Assembly (NCBI RefSeq): GCF_022376445.1
Contig: NW_025955035.1
Span: 1 to 64,000 of the forward strand
Source: Fomitopsis serialis
Taxonomy: Eukaryota; Basidiomycota; Agaricomycetes; Polyporales; Fomitopsidaceae
Direction: 5' to 3'
Length of the DNA stretch: 64,000 nucleotides
A program made the translations under genes and the position numbers. Of this stretch, positions 21,601-34,000 are shown piece by piece. The notes below the pieces were generated by a model. That model was given only the letters and a program-made list of their open reading frames with translations. It was not told the origin of the DNA and made no database searches. Numbering within the stretch: position 1 is the stretch's first letter; each line of letters starts with the position of its first letter.

Positions 21601-22554
21601 TGTCCTAGCCCATTGTTGCCTAGTAACTTACCTTTGCCCACCTGTGGAGCCGTGGACCTGTTGTACCCGCAGTGCGATCACTTCGTCTTTTTGTGGTTGC
21701 AATTCTCTGACTCGTAGCTCTTCAGTGCTAACCATAATGTACTGAATGCTCTGCTACGAGCAGATGCGGTGGCGAGAATAACATGACTTAGAATATGATT
21801 GGATGTGGTAGTGATACGAGAGCTAGTTTGTAGTTTGTAGTACTTTGTCCGAATCATTGTCACGGTCACCGTTCTATAATAATGACTATGCGTTTTATCC
21901 TCATATGACACTGCATAACCAAAAAGCGAAACAAAGAAAGCATAGTACCCGATATAATGCGCAGCGAGTGCGCAGAAGTGGTTCGTATTGCATGTAATTG
22001 CCACAAATTCGCCCAGGAAGTGCTGGGGGGTTACAGAAAACCCGCTAATTTGGGAAAGAATAGAACAGGTGGTATTGCAGATCTTTACCTAGAAATGCTG
22101 ATCATTGTTGATATTTTGTTGTCATTCTCAAATGAAACTTTTCCAGATGTATTCAATTCAATCCGGCGCAGGTTGTGACTGTGACAGCCGCGCCGCCGCC
22201 AGGCGGCGCGGCGCGAGCGACGGTGACGTGTGACAAAGACGGTGCAGACGGTGCGGCGGAGCGTCGATGGGCTATAAACGTCGTCGAAACGAGTGCTGAG
22301 GCCGCCGCCGGAGGCGGCCAAATTTTTGTGCATTTGTCACAACCGGCGGGCCCCCCAGTGACCCGTGACAAGGGTCCTTTACCGGTGTGGCGAGGGGCCT
22401 TGTGACGCGTGACCGCCGGACTGTATTGAATACTACAGTAATGGCACGTGCACTCATCGTAGAAGTTGAATGCAGTTGTCTGGACTGTCTTCTCTCATTA
22501 AGCTTTTATTCCTTCTGTCCTTCTTTGCGGCACGCAGGTTGTGCTTGAGAACAC

Positions 22555-22839
22555 ACTAATGAGGCGAGATTGGCAGCGTGGAAGGAGCAGGTCACGAAGT
22601 GGGACACCGCGAAGGTTGCAAAGCGGCGTCCAAGGTGGACCAAGCCGAAGCGACCCACGAAAGATCTTGATCCAGCAATCCCGCGGCCAAAGCTTTCCGA
22701 TTTCGTTGCAGCCGCGAACGGGACCATCGACGCCGATGAGATCCTTGACACGGACGACGATGAAGATGGCGAGAGCGGTGTTGGGCAAGACTCGTCGGAT
22801 TCGGAGGGCGATGCGGCGGAGCACTCTGATGATGATTAG
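22555..22839 (+). pseudogene. transposase C-terminal fragment (pogo/Fot1 DDE type)
   Basis: About 94 residues remain: LAAWKEQVTKWDTAK, then basic RPRWTKPKRP, then an acidic Asp/Ser tail ending at TAG 22,837. A basic-then-acidic tail after a helical Trp-containing segment is usual at the end of fungal pogo/Fot1 transposases. The location just inside the right terminal repeat fits. A stop lies directly upstream in frame and the catalytic domain is absent. The family assignment is an inference from context. Confidence 0.5.
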
Positions 22840-23088
22840 AGATCTTATCTGGCCTGATAAGATGCGATAACACCGTGATCAGACACGACATCGCCGGATA
22901 TGGGTGTCTCGTTCGACGGTGATTTGGCGCACGACGGAACAGTACAACTTACTCTACTATATCTTTTAACACGTTGGTTCTCGAGCTGTGACATTTACAT
23001 AGGGTCCTAATAATGCATTTATACTCCGTCGTAAAGTCTCTACTCTCACAAGTGGCTCAAGAATAATCTATAAAATCATCATGTTTGG

Positions 23089-23114
23089 GTGTCTCGTTTG
23101 ACGGTGATAGACTG
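23089..23114 (-). repeat. right terminal inverted repeat of the pogo-like element
   Basis: 26 bp, inverted copy of 18,636-18,661. Followed by TA. Confidence 0.85.
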
Positions 23115-23116
23115 TA

Positions 23117-25173
23117 ACATTGCCGAAAGACACGCATCAACGCCCATCTGGAACTTACTCAACAGCCCTGCCAGGGTAAACGCCCAGTGCTCCTTGATTA
23201 AATGACCCTCAGCCTGAGACCACCACCCGCGGTGAACTCAATGCAACCCACCGTCGCTCCCTTTAACCACGCCAGCTTCAGGCCCGGGCACGGCAGGCGT
23301 CCCAGGTCGCTCAAGCCATGGACCGGCACAATTCTCAAATTCGACGAACCGCAGACGCAAACGCCGTCGCCACTGCCAACACCTCCCTCCCTCCCCATCC
23401 TCCTACTCCCCATCCTCCTACTCCCCGATGAAACCCCGCCAGCAGTAATGATTGAAGTGGAGAGTCGCCCCGAGAGGAGAGGTGCAAGCTGGACATGGAC
23501 CGCCAGCAAACGCCCAGCTTGCCAGATTGGCCAAGGGCAGCCAATCGTGCTCACCACCGGGAATCTCCGGTCAGGCATCGGCCAGATCCAGGGAGTCGCC
23601 GAGCTTAGACGCCATTGGATCACGTGGTCTATACATGGAGGCCCCGACCAATGCGACGTACGGATGCCAACGTCGTGGTGCAGACTGGGACGACGCGACC
23701 GCGTCCACCATACCCGCCTGTATCGCATCTTGTCTCCTTCCCCGAGTCCACACCCCTCCCTTGCCAGCGACGTGACACTTGTAACAAGCCCAGACAGCCC
23801 GTACGAATTTGACTCGGGAGACGACGCCGATCCACCTTCGAGTTGAAGTATACCCCCACCTCCTAACATCACTCACATTCAAACTTGACTACATCCTCTA
23901 ATACAGATGTGTCAGTCTCATTATGCATCAACGCGACAGTGTTATCCACTCATGACGGTGTCACAGTGTCCGTCGAGTCTGGCCATTCCTGTCTACATCA
24001 CATGCGACATGCACATCGAAAGCCCACAGTGATATGCTATGCCCGCTCTACAGCCGCTTGCGGCCCTCATGCTTCAATCACGTCCCTAGACCCTAAGTAA
24101 CTCACTACCTGCATAGACGATGGCATACATGATCATGATCATGACCATCGAACCCACATTTGGTCGCGCAATCATCGCGCAGTATAGCCTTCACCTTGAG
24201 CTCAACTGGTAGACCGGTGACCACTTCTTTCAGGACCTCGGTACACTTTAGTACGAAGTGGTGATCTCGTGGATCACTCTATAACAGTGGTTCATATCGG
24301 TGATTTCAAAAATAGCTCAATCACTCGTCCGGTGAGGAAGCTCGCTGGACCCGTTCGTACAGAAGCTCGCGCTCATGGTTGTGTGATTTCTGACCGTGTT
24401 CTCTCTACCGCCAGCTCTCCAATGTCACATTCAGGGACCAATCCCCGAGTTCGCAAAGCTCAACTTGACGTACGACGCACGGCCGCATCATGCATGACCG
24501 GCAGCTATGGTGCGGCTTGTGTTCTCTATCGCACATTAATTCCGAATTCCAGTCGGCAGGTTTCCATTTCGGCGCAACCTCAGCGTATGCTTTGCACTCC
24601 TATACAGCAGCATTGTGGTTGACGATGATGTAGATCATCCGCGGCCGACATTCGTCAACCTTTCCGTGGCTTGCGCTGCAATTGCCAAGCTATTTGCGAT
24701 CATACGCGATCTCGCTGCTGCAGGCAATCAACAGACAATCTCGTCTGAGGCGGGGTAATGGAGGCGACAACATTCTCCCGCCGGGGCCGCCTCGCCCGGA
24801 TCGGGCTCCCGTTCGCTCATTATCCCGACCTCCGGGCGCCTGCGTTCAATCTTCATCGCCCGAAAAGCCGTCGCGAACACATGCGCATGAGGCCTTCCCG
24901 GTCCGGGTGAGTCACTTAAAAACCATGAGCGATCACTCATGGTGTAGCTGTCGCGTCTGAAAGGGCCCCAGGCTCAGAGCGCGCATACCATGAGTGATGC
25001 TCGAGGCGACTAAGGTGTCTTCTTCTGTTCCATGGACACACGCTCTGGATTCCCGGCACGACGTGACGCTCTCGGACGATTCGCATATAACGCCTGGCTC
25101 GCGGTACAGGTAGTGGACTCTTCCCTGGACACCCAAACACCTGGTTTTGTCGGACACTACGAGGAAGATTGCA
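23117..25173. other. no gene supported
   Basis: A 200-codon frame (23,202-23,846 plus) overlaps an equally long one on the other strand (23,198-23,872 minus). Neither shows a domain, though the plus one ends in an acidic Ser/Asp tail. TGATCATGATCATGA at 24,129-24,143 is a small palindrome. The last 100 bases should contain the promoter of the transporter gene. Confidence 0.35.
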
Positions 25174-27237
25174 ATGGCGTCTGCAGGATACCTGATCTAC
25201 TGCGGCGTAATGCCGCTGTTGAAAACGTACGTCTGATCGGGGTCGTGCTCGTCATGTAGATCGTTTCGCTGACGCTTGCGTGCAGCTTCATCGCCATTTT
25301 CGTCGGATACTTCCTCGGCAAGAAGGGGCTTTTCAGCGCAGAGGCGTCCAAAGGCGCCTCGCAGGTGTCTATGAACGTCTCGCTGCCCGCCCTGATCTTT
25401 GCGAACGTCGTACCCGCGTTCACCTCAAAAAACGTATCGGCCCTCGGCCCGCTGTTCCTGACTGCATTCTCCTACCTGGGTTTGGGTTCATCTTCGGGCT
25501 CATCATACGCGAGATATGCTACGTGCCGCGCAACTTTTGGCAGGGGATCGTCGTGCTGTGTGGTATGAGCAACTGGGGGAACCTCCGTCAGTACCCTACC
25601 AAGATTTGTATGCGCATTGTGCATGTATTCACGTGTCGTGTGCTCTGTAGCGAATGCAATTGTACAGGCCGTGATGCAGGAGGCACCATTCAACCCTGAT
25701 ACAGACCCCGCTCGTGCGTGACTTAGTCGAGTTACAACTGCAACATGCTACTGACTGACGCATGCATGCAACATGGGTAGTGGGGGTCTCGTTTGTCTCT
25801 GTATTCATCGTGTCATACCACCTGGTCTTCTGGGTGGGCGGTGCCGCACGCTCGCTCGCTTGGGACTATCTTCCGGGGTACCGCAGGGGGCGGAGGCGGA
25901 ACGACGTTGTCATTGGTACGAGAAGCCCATTGGAGGCTTCATTGCTCGCCACGTCTTGCGTATGAAAAAGGCACGCCCTGCGCCTGCTTACACCGAGAAG
26001 GCCGATGCTGCATCCGTCTCAGAGAAAGGCGGGAAGGAGAAAGAGAAGGAGAAGGAAACGATAGACGACCTGGAAGCGAACATGACTGCAGAGCTCCACA
26101 CGGGGCAGCCAGAGCTCGGGATGGTTGAGGAGGACCACACGTACGAGACTGATCCCGATATCCAGCTCGCACGGCGGACGTCCCATCTGTCCATCACATC
26201 CCAAAATCCCGCCGACCTTCTGTGCGTGCAGGCGTATCGCCGTCCCTCCCCCGGCCGCCTGCGACTCCACCCTCATCAGTGCTGCACTCGGAACGCGCGA
26301 GCATCCATGAACAACATCCTTCGTCGTACTTCGCACGCCTGAAGAAGACGCTCAGGCCCCTCTCGGCTGCGGTCACACCCATCACGGTGTCCCTCTCCAT
26401 TTCTCTGCCTATCGCGCTCATTACGGACCTCAAGGCGCTGTTCGTCGACACGACCGATCAGGGAGGTCCGAGCTGGCATGGGCCCGATGGCAATCCGCCT
26501 CTGAACTTATTTACGTCAGTGGTAAGTGCTTCCACCGTGTTCGTCTATGCGAGCGTTCATCTCACCTATACCGTCAATGCAGCCCAGTTCCTCGGGGACA
26601 TCGCTGTGCCCCTGTCGCTCATCCTTCTCGGCGCATCCTTCGCGCGCATGGAGATCCCAAGGCCCCTCTCACGGCTGCCCATCATGGCCATGCTGGCTGC
26701 GGCCCTCGCCAAAATGGCGCTGCTACCCGTTATCGGGGTCTTCGTGGTGCAGGGCATGGCCAAGGGAGGTCTGATCCCGCGCGAGGCGCTGGCGGAGAGG
26801 TTTGTGGCGATGTTCCTCAGCGGAACGCCCGCAGCGGTGAAGTGCGTGCCCGCTCCGGCTGTGTTGCGTGGATACCGAGGTGACACTGTGCTTCGCCATT
26901 CCATAGCCAGCTGATCGTATCTTCCCTGTACTCCACCACGGGCGACGTCGACACGCTTTCTGTGAGTGATAGACTGTGTACTATCGCCGACGGTGCCTGT
27001 CGCTTACCCCATATGCCAGGCCTTCCTCCTCGTCCAGTGTAAGTCCCGCCGTAACCGGAGGCTCCGCATTCTGTTAAGAGCTTCGTGGCTGACGTCTCCC
27101 ATCTTGCATCAAGACATCGTCATGTTCTTCTCCTCCGCGTGCGTTGATCTTTCCCAGGACTCACGCTTCCTTTGCATCAACATTGACTTTGTGGCATCCG
27201 CAGAGCACTGACCGCGGTCGCGTTGCTGCTTCTTTGA
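25174..27237 (+). pseudogene. AEC-family membrane transporter (auxin efflux carrier type), frameshifted
   Basis: The gene encodes a PIN-like membrane protein of the auxin efflux carrier family (Mem_trans), which in fungi sits in internal or plasma membranes with uncertain substrates. Visible parts in order: MASAGYLIYCGVMPLLKT; helix FIAIFVGYFLGKKGLFS; SLPALIFANVVPAF; FGFIFGLIIREI; GMSNWGNLP; a hydrophilic central loop rich in Lys/Glu (about 25,970-26,330); ITVSLSISLPIALI; VPLSLILLGASFARME; a C-terminal helix set ending VIMFFSSAALTAVALLLL-like (exon end AG|A at 27,204), stop 27,235. About eight introns are evident. Single-base losses shift the frame near 25,476-25,484, 25,871-25,880 and 26,216-26,232. 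Either the gene is dead or these are consensus errors. Confidence 0.75.
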
Positions 27238-27987
27238 CGACTCTTGTCAGACGACTCCGCGTGCACCACCGCACGCCTTTGATGGAACTTGGCATGGCGG
27301 CGATAGACTGACTGACACCCTAGAGCATGCGCGCAGTATTGCGTTATTCGCTACTCGTATCGCAGCACCCATACCTTATACGTCCTCTCCCGATCATTAC
27401 TCTCTCCGGCATGTCGGATGTGTAGCTTAACTGGCTGTATGATACTGTTAATTTTGTTGCCTAGAAACAGACGGGGAACAGCGAGAAACTCTTTGCGCGT
27501 ATATACCCGGCCGGTAACACCAAGGTAACAAACACTGCAACTCTCCGTGAGCAGTTCCCGATATTCTCGCGATCAGACTGATGGTTACATACATACAGCA
27601 TGAGTACGGTTCGGAAGTGCCACCAGATTGCATATTGAAGATCCATCGCCCGAGGTATTGGTACTGCAATTCAGGGCTTGTAATGCACTCGGCTAACGCA
27701 TACGGGTATGCAGGTTCAGAGCGTGTAGGGTCGTCGAATGTCATTAGAGCGATCAGAACATACATATAGAGCGTTGTCCAGAGAATGACTGCGGCTAATA
27801 ACACATGAAGGAAATCCTGATGGGTCCCAGGAAGACTAATGAAACACGGGAGGTTCTGTTGGCTACCAGGCCAGCTACGCGAGTGCGCGGATTAGGAGTG
27901 TCTACGATAATCTAGGGTAACAGTAGTGATTGCATTGCAGTCCATAGGGCGGCCATAACTTATCCAGTCTACCCACACGCATACAGC
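27238..27987. other. no gene supported; convergent intergenic region
   Basis: Lies between the 3' ends of the AEC transporter (plus strand) and the SDR gene (minus strand). No coding sequence was recognised. Confidence 0.5.
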
Positions 27988-29144
27988 CTAGTGCTCCGGG
28001 TCAAAGTCGAGGTCTTTCGCAATGTCCTCCCACTTGTCCATGTCTTCGAGGAGCCGTGCGCAGTGCTCGCGGACGTGGTCGTACGTGACATTGCCGAGCA
28101 TGAGGTACAGCGGCAGCTCGCGGCCCTTGGCCTTGCCCTCGCCGCGCACAGCGTCGACGAGGAGGTTCATCGCCTTGTCGGGGTCGCCCATGGCCTGCGC
28201 GGCGACGGCCTTGAACCCGCCGACGCACTTCTCGCGGAGCGCGTCGTATTCGGCGATGTGGTGGTTCGACGTGTACGGGACGTTGTGGACGTTCTCCGTC
28301 CGGAAAGCGCCGGGTGCGCAGACGGTGACCCTGATGCTCCATTGTGCGAGCTCGGTCGCGTACGTCTCGGCGAGGGCTGTGGGAACGGGACGTCAGCGTG
28401 CGCTCCCAGACCGGACTGCGAAGCAACTGACCGTGCACTGCGGCCTTTGATGCAGCGTAGAAGCCAATGATCTGGAGAAGATTGCGATGTTCAGCGGCCA
28501 TCGAGTGCTGCCCGTAACTGAGTCCGGACTCACTGGACTGGTACGCCATGCGGACCGGCTGCCAATCATCACGATGGTGCCCGACCGCCGTTCGCGCATG
28601 TGCGGCAGGATGGCGTTTGTGACGTTGATGACGCCCATGACGTTCGTCTGGAACTGCTTCGTGGCGGCCAACGCGCTGTGGAACACGGATATGATCAGCC
28701 AAGGGCTCGCGTCTCAAAGCGACCGATCTGTCGCAGGCGTTACGTACCCTCCCTCTTCGATCAAGGACTTGAGGCCGTACCCGGCGTTGTTGACGACGAC
28801 GTCGATGTGGCCCCAGATGGAGAGCGCCTCGTCGACGGTCTTTTGGATGTTCTCCGGGCTGTCGCACACGTCGAGCACGATGATCCGCAGCCGGGTGCGG
28901 TCGCCGACGGGGAGGGTGAAGCTCTCGAGGTTGCGCACGGTGGCGATAACGTAGTCGCCCCGCGCCAGCACAGTCGATACGAGGCGCTTGCCGAATCCTG
29001 AGGAGGTGCCTGAGGAAGACGAGCAACGTCAGCGGATGGCGCGCGAGGCGATGACGATGACGGGGGCGTCTGCATCGAACGCGTCCCTCTTCGCGAAGCC
29101 CACGACGTACCGGTGATGAACCAGACCTTGCGGTTGACTTCCAT
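27988..29144 (-). CDS. short-chain dehydrogenase/reductase
   Basis: Exons (complement) 27988-28376, 28432-28471, 28534-28675, 28748-29009 and 29111-29144 give 288 aa, all in frame. Classical SDR features: the nucleotide-binding T-G-x3-G-x-G (TGTSSGFGKRL, split by intron 1), D at LDVCD, NNAG at NNAGYG, catalytic Ser in IGSRSAW, and Y-x3-K in FYAASKAAVH (encoded by the tiny fourth exon). PGAFRTE follows as the usual P-G loop. Length and spacing match classical NAD(P)-dependent SDRs, of the type that acts on small alcohols or ketones. The substrate is not predictable. The start at 29,144 has ACCATGG context. Predicted cytosolic. Confidence 0.88.
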
Positions 29145-30627
29145 GGTGTTTCTCATCTTGGCGAATGAAAGGCTGGTGTCGGTTGAACTGTGGCTGTTGG
29201 GGATGTAGGGCTGCACGGAGGGGGCGGTGCGGTGTCTGTAGGAGACTGCTGAAGGGCCGAACTGGGTGTGTGGGTTCTGCGTAGGCTGCCTGCGGACGCT
29301 GTGGTCCTGGGGGTACGAGGTCGTCTAGACGGAGGTGAGTGGGGAGTCGCAAGCATCACGCCCAGCCTTAAGTACCATCCAGACGGGGAGACACCGACAG
29401 ACGTCAGCCAGCCAGTCATTTCTGCTGATCGGAAATCTACAATCCAAAGCAACAGCGCATCTGTGAATTGACAGCCCAGCGCTATGCAAGACTCAGAGAA
29501 GAGGTGCCGCGGTACTTATCTCGCCGCCCGGATCTTACCCGTGCCAGGGCCCGATCGCGCGTTCTGAACCGATGGGATCAGAACGGGTTACAAGGATGGG
29601 TTGGTTGGATGCGGGCAGCCTGGCCAGGCCTTGGGGCGTGCGGTATGATACGCGGCGGCTCTGCTCAGCGCGTCCGCTGCCCTTCCAAGTCGAACCCGTG
29701 CAGGGCTGTGCGGGCGCTCCGGAGCAGCGGGACCGGGGCAGGTCGTGCGAGTAACTGCGTCTGCGTATGTTTTGGGATGACTTTGAATGACAAGAGGCTC
29801 GTTCTGGTCCGCGGTGCGTGTCCTATCCTGGTAACGAATGGCACCTCGTAGATGTACTAGATAGAAGTATGAGTAGCGCCAGGATAGCTGATCGCATGAG
29901 AACCCACCTTAGGATCACTGCAGAAGATTGCATATGCAAGCTATGTACGCCACTATCTCGTGCATACAGAAATAGCACACCAACCTTGCGCAGAGGCCAC
30001 TAAGCCACATACAACGAACGAGCGGACACGTCCTGGCTCATCCCCCGCAAGTCAATGTCGAATGCATGACCAGCGGCTGCGGGAAATCCTTCACGCTCGA
30101 CAGGCCGATATTCACGACGTCGCTGCCCGCTATAACTGCGCCCGCTCCGTGCGGCGACCGGGGCAGTACACTTCCTAAACGCGACGTCAAACCGTCCTCC
30201 CCCTGCGGTCGCCGCGTGCTCGCGCTCCCGCCACACAGCCACCACGCCCAAACCGCTGGGGGCGATCAGCGTCCGCAGACGCCTTCCGCGCAATTGCGTC
30301 AGCGTAAAACAAGATGCCGAGTCGAGCTCGCGATCGCGGGTAGTATATAGACACCACGTTTCGCACCGCGGATCAGTGGCTGGCGCAGGCGTTCAGAACA
30401 CTGAACCTTGCTGTGTGGGTCAGACCGAAACGTCCGTGGAGGCTCTAATACAGTAAACTCGGGAGGAAGAGACGCGGGATATACAAGACCCAAGGTACGA
30501 GATATGGTGGCTTCGAGCACGCACGCGCGACGCCGCGCCTCCCGCCACACGGCGCACTTACGAACACGCTGTACGGTATCCTCCCCGCAGATGCCAGCGT
30601 GAGTGGCGCCAGCCCGGCGGGAGGTCG
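29145..30627. other. no gene supported; probable shared upstream/downstream region
   Basis: The first part is the promoter side of the SDR gene. No domain-bearing frame was found. The right end is what would have been the 3' flank of the metallophosphoesterase gene before the KDZ insertion. Confidence 0.45.
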
Positions 30628-30694
30628 TCAAGCACTGTCCAGCAAGTCCACAATGACGGGCTGAAACGGTGCCTCCAATAGTTGGGGGGAACCC
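30628..30694 (-). pseudogene. displaced 3' end of the metallophosphoesterase gene
   Basis: Read on the minus strand, this short piece continues the metallophosphoesterase frame: SPQLLEAPFQPVIVDLLDSA then TGA (30,628-30,630). FQPVIVDLLD is the kind of C-terminus seen in fungal members of that family. It is separated from the rest of the gene (43,855-45,190) by the KDZ transposon. Joining across one copy of GGG keeps the frame exactly. Confidence 0.75.
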
Positions 30695-30697
30695 AAA

Positions 30698-31010
30698 TAC
30701 TATTCAATGAGTATTTACTCATTTTGTTATACTATTCTGACGAGAAAAAAATGACTGTATTACACCCATATAAACCACGAATACTCGCGATCACATAAGT
30801 ACTCGCTGACAAGGCTCGCTCGCTGAGTACTCACGGGCAGGGGTTGCTCCCTGAGTACTCGGCGGCGAGGTTCACTCCCTGAGTACTCGCGGATGTTGGT
30901 TGCTCTCCAAGTACTCACGGACTGGCATGTTCACTCTGAGTACTCACGGACGATGGTTGCTCCCCGAGTACTCGCCGACGACATTTATCCCCCCAAGTAC
31001 TCGCATTAAT
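30698..31010 (+). repeat. left terminal inverted repeat with GAGTACTC array
   Basis: The outer 25 bp match the right end. Inside there are about eight GAGTACTC or one-off variants spaced roughly 25-35 bp apart, separated by phrases such as GGGTTGCTCCC and GGTTCACTCCC that recur inverted at the other end. Confidence 0.8.
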
Positions 31011-31041
31011 CATCTCTGCAAATGAAATATTTCTTCGTGCA

Positions 31042-34000
31042 CTACTCGTACATGCTCTCCTCATCGTCAACTTCACCTGCATTCAGCTCTGCCAGCTCTA
31101 CAGCAGCAGTATCGCCATCCTCACCATCAATCATACTAACCTCTAGTGGTGCGACCATGTCGTCAAAAATGATCTGCAACGACAGCGGGAAACACTTCTG
31201 CGCATCCGTCAGCAGACGTGAGTACATTGACGACTGCCTGCAGCAGATGTCAGCCCTCGTGCCTTTGATATGCATGGCATCACTACATACCTTGCCGCGA
31301 AAGCAGCCGCTCCTTGCTCGTCAAGATTTGTGCACACAACTTCGGCACGCTCCTCCCACTTCTTCATGCAGTAGTGGAAGAATCGCTGCACGCGCCTCAT
31401 CTCTTCCTTCACAATCTCCACCTCCTCATTCCATCTCGTTGTGCGAGCACTTGCCCGGAACCATTCAAGTCGACAGGCTTCAGCCACTGTCAGTGCACTA
31501 CCCACTTGATCATTCGGCTCACTCACCTTCCAGCGCCCACTTGTCGAGTGCAGTGTCATGGTACGTACCATCCCGCCAGATCCAAGACACTGACTCCTTT
31601 TGCCTACCGACGTTCTCTTTCGCGACGACTGGAGGCCGGCACTGTTCCACGAGGAGGGGTCTCAACGTATTCGGTCTGTCTCTCGTTGCCAGCCGATCCA
31701 CCTTGAGTCGCGCTCGCTCGTATTCCTTTCGCAATGCCTCTATCTTCTCGCGCTCGCCCGTCTTCAGCTTACTATATCTGGTTTGCGCCTGCTGCCCGAA
31801 CGACCCCGCATTCTGTCCGCGGTAATATGCTTCGAAGTGAAGCTTCTGCCGGATCTTCTTTAGAGTATCGTTGGCGTGAGCCACGCGCAGCTCCTGCTCA
31901 GCAACAACGAACCGCTCAAGAGATGCATGCCTGCGTATCTCTTGCGAATACGCAGAGGGGACGAGTACCGTGGCTTGTTCAGCAGCGACTGAGTCTATTG
32001 ACGGCCACTCGGCCTGAACATCCGCCTCAACCATGAGGAGACTCGGGCCCATGACCCTCTGTTGCCACAGAAGCCAGTCCACAAGCCGCCTCTCGAGTTT
32101 CGATCGTTCTTTGGCGATGCTGTTGTACTTGTCGGACGACGGCTCCTTTTCGTACGCGACAACTTTGGCTTTGAAGGCTTCCCTGTCGGCCAGTCATATG
32201 ACGTGTCAATTGTGAATGAATGTACTAACTGTTCCTGTTCCAGCTCAAAGCCAGCCACCAGCATGTCCCCCAGACCTCCTCTCACCGTCTCCTCGATGCC
32301 AGTCGTATCTAGCGCTGATGCTTTGCGCTTCGTACCGGCATTCGGCATCGGCTTCTGGCGCGCCGATGTCTCTTCTCGCTTCAACCTAGCCAAGATGTCC
32401 TGGATCGTCGGAACTACTAATGTTCAGCACGAAGGTCTGTGAAGATATCACCAAGCACTATATACCTTCATCAACTGCAGGTTGGTACGGGTTCTTCACC
32501 TTGGTTCCGTCGAAATTGGGGTCCGTCATTTGAGCAATGTACGCGGCTTCGTCCCTGCGCCACTCGTCTAATGGGCGCCGATTCGTCGTCAAGGTCTTCT
32601 CCAAGCCATCCAGCTGAGCCCGATTCTTGCCATAGTATTTGTCTGCGAGTTTCAACTTCCCCTGTAGAGATCGCCCTGTTTCGCATCAGGCAACAGTCGC
32701 TCGCCCTGTTAAGCAGTCACTCACCGATCTTGAACATCTTTTGTGCGTTGAAATCGGAGTTGTGTGCGTCGAGGACGTCTTGCCTGTGCCCGGGTCCCAT
32801 CTCGCGCACCGATCGCCCGATGGCATTCTGGGCAGCCCATCTCCGTTCAACGGCCTCGCCATCGGTGTTGCCTACCCCAGGCATATAGTAAAACGAAAAC
32901 AGGTACTTGCAGATGCCTGTGTGCGAGGGCATGTGGAACTTCGGGACGCAGCGGCGGATCACAGGCCACAGCTCCTTCGCGAGTGTTACACCTGGCACCG
33001 ACGGTAAGGTGGAAGCGATCTGCTTGATGCGGTGCCACCAATTTATGCCGTATTTGCAATTGACGTCGTAAGAGCTTATCCACAGCGAAAGCGACGTGAA
33101 CCATTGAAGGCCACATAATGTCGCGTAATCGACGTTGGCATAGCGTTCGCCGATGTGTAAGTCGACAGTTCCGCAGGGGAGGACATATCCATGGCGCGTG
33201 CAAGACAGGCTGACCTGACCGGTTTTGATCTTGCCCTTGTAACGATCGGAAAGCGCATTGAAGTTGCTGCAGTTTGCCGTCTCGTCTTGCGCGTCCTCGT
33301 AGACCTTCATCTTCTCGAGGTACTCCTGGTACTTCTCACTGTCGACGTAGTAAGCTCCACCGTTCATCAACGGGAAATCCAGTGGATCCATCTTCTTATC
33401 GTGTTGGTGCAGGGTGAAGTTGCCATCTTTCCCGTAATGCAGCGCGTCCTTGTACCGATCCTGCTGTGGTCGGTCCTTCCAATGCGGGTCCATGTTGATA
33501 TCAGGTTGAGGACAAGCTGGGCAGCGCAGGGCGAGACTACCGGGATCGGGTTTCCTCTTCACTTCGGCCGCGAACCTCTTCAATGTCTCCAGGTAGGTGT
33601 ACTGCCGGTGCGACATGAGGAACTCCCGATACCTGTCCTATCAACTACATGAGTCTAGGCACATACAAGGCCGCATGACCAGTCGACGTACCTTCACATC
33701 GTCGAAGAACGCGTTGGAGGTTAGCCTTCGCAAAGTGCCGTAGAAATCGTGGGCTGTTGTTTTGGCTTGGAACGTGAGCTGAGTGAAGAATCCAAAGGTG
33801 TGGATGGTGAACACCGTCTGAGGGCGGGAGAACGATGCGGGCCACAGCCCGGCCCTCCAGAGTTGGATCGGGCGTTCCAGCGGGGCGTCGCAGCCGTTGT
33901 GGCAGTCGCAATAATGGACGTTCATCGTCTGGATCCCAGTGGTGTGCACCACCGTGAGTTGCGTTGGCTGATTGCTGACGGCGCGAGGACATGGGCGGCC

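Larger units (their letters stand above)
18636..23114. mobile_element. pogo/Fot1-like DNA transposon, 4,479 bp, defective
   Basis: The ends are a perfect 26-bp inverted repeat: 18,636-18,661 starts CAGTCTATCACCGTCAAACG, and its reverse complement is at 23,089-23,114. TA stands directly outside each end (18,634-18,635 and 23,115-23,116), the target duplication of the Tc1/mariner superfamily. CAG...CTG termini fit pogo/Fot1 elements. A second copy of the inner part of the repeat lies at each end (18,663-18,680 and 22,904-22,923), probably extra transposase-binding sites. Inside there is only a transposase-like C-terminal fragment (22,555-22,839) and a large block of GC-rich repeats, so the element cannot be autonomous. 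Confidence 0.75.

Noticed and set aside
23198..23872. two overlapping 214-224-codon frames on opposite strands
   Set aside because: Neither shows a recognisable domain, good start context or splice sites, and I cannot say which, if any, is real.
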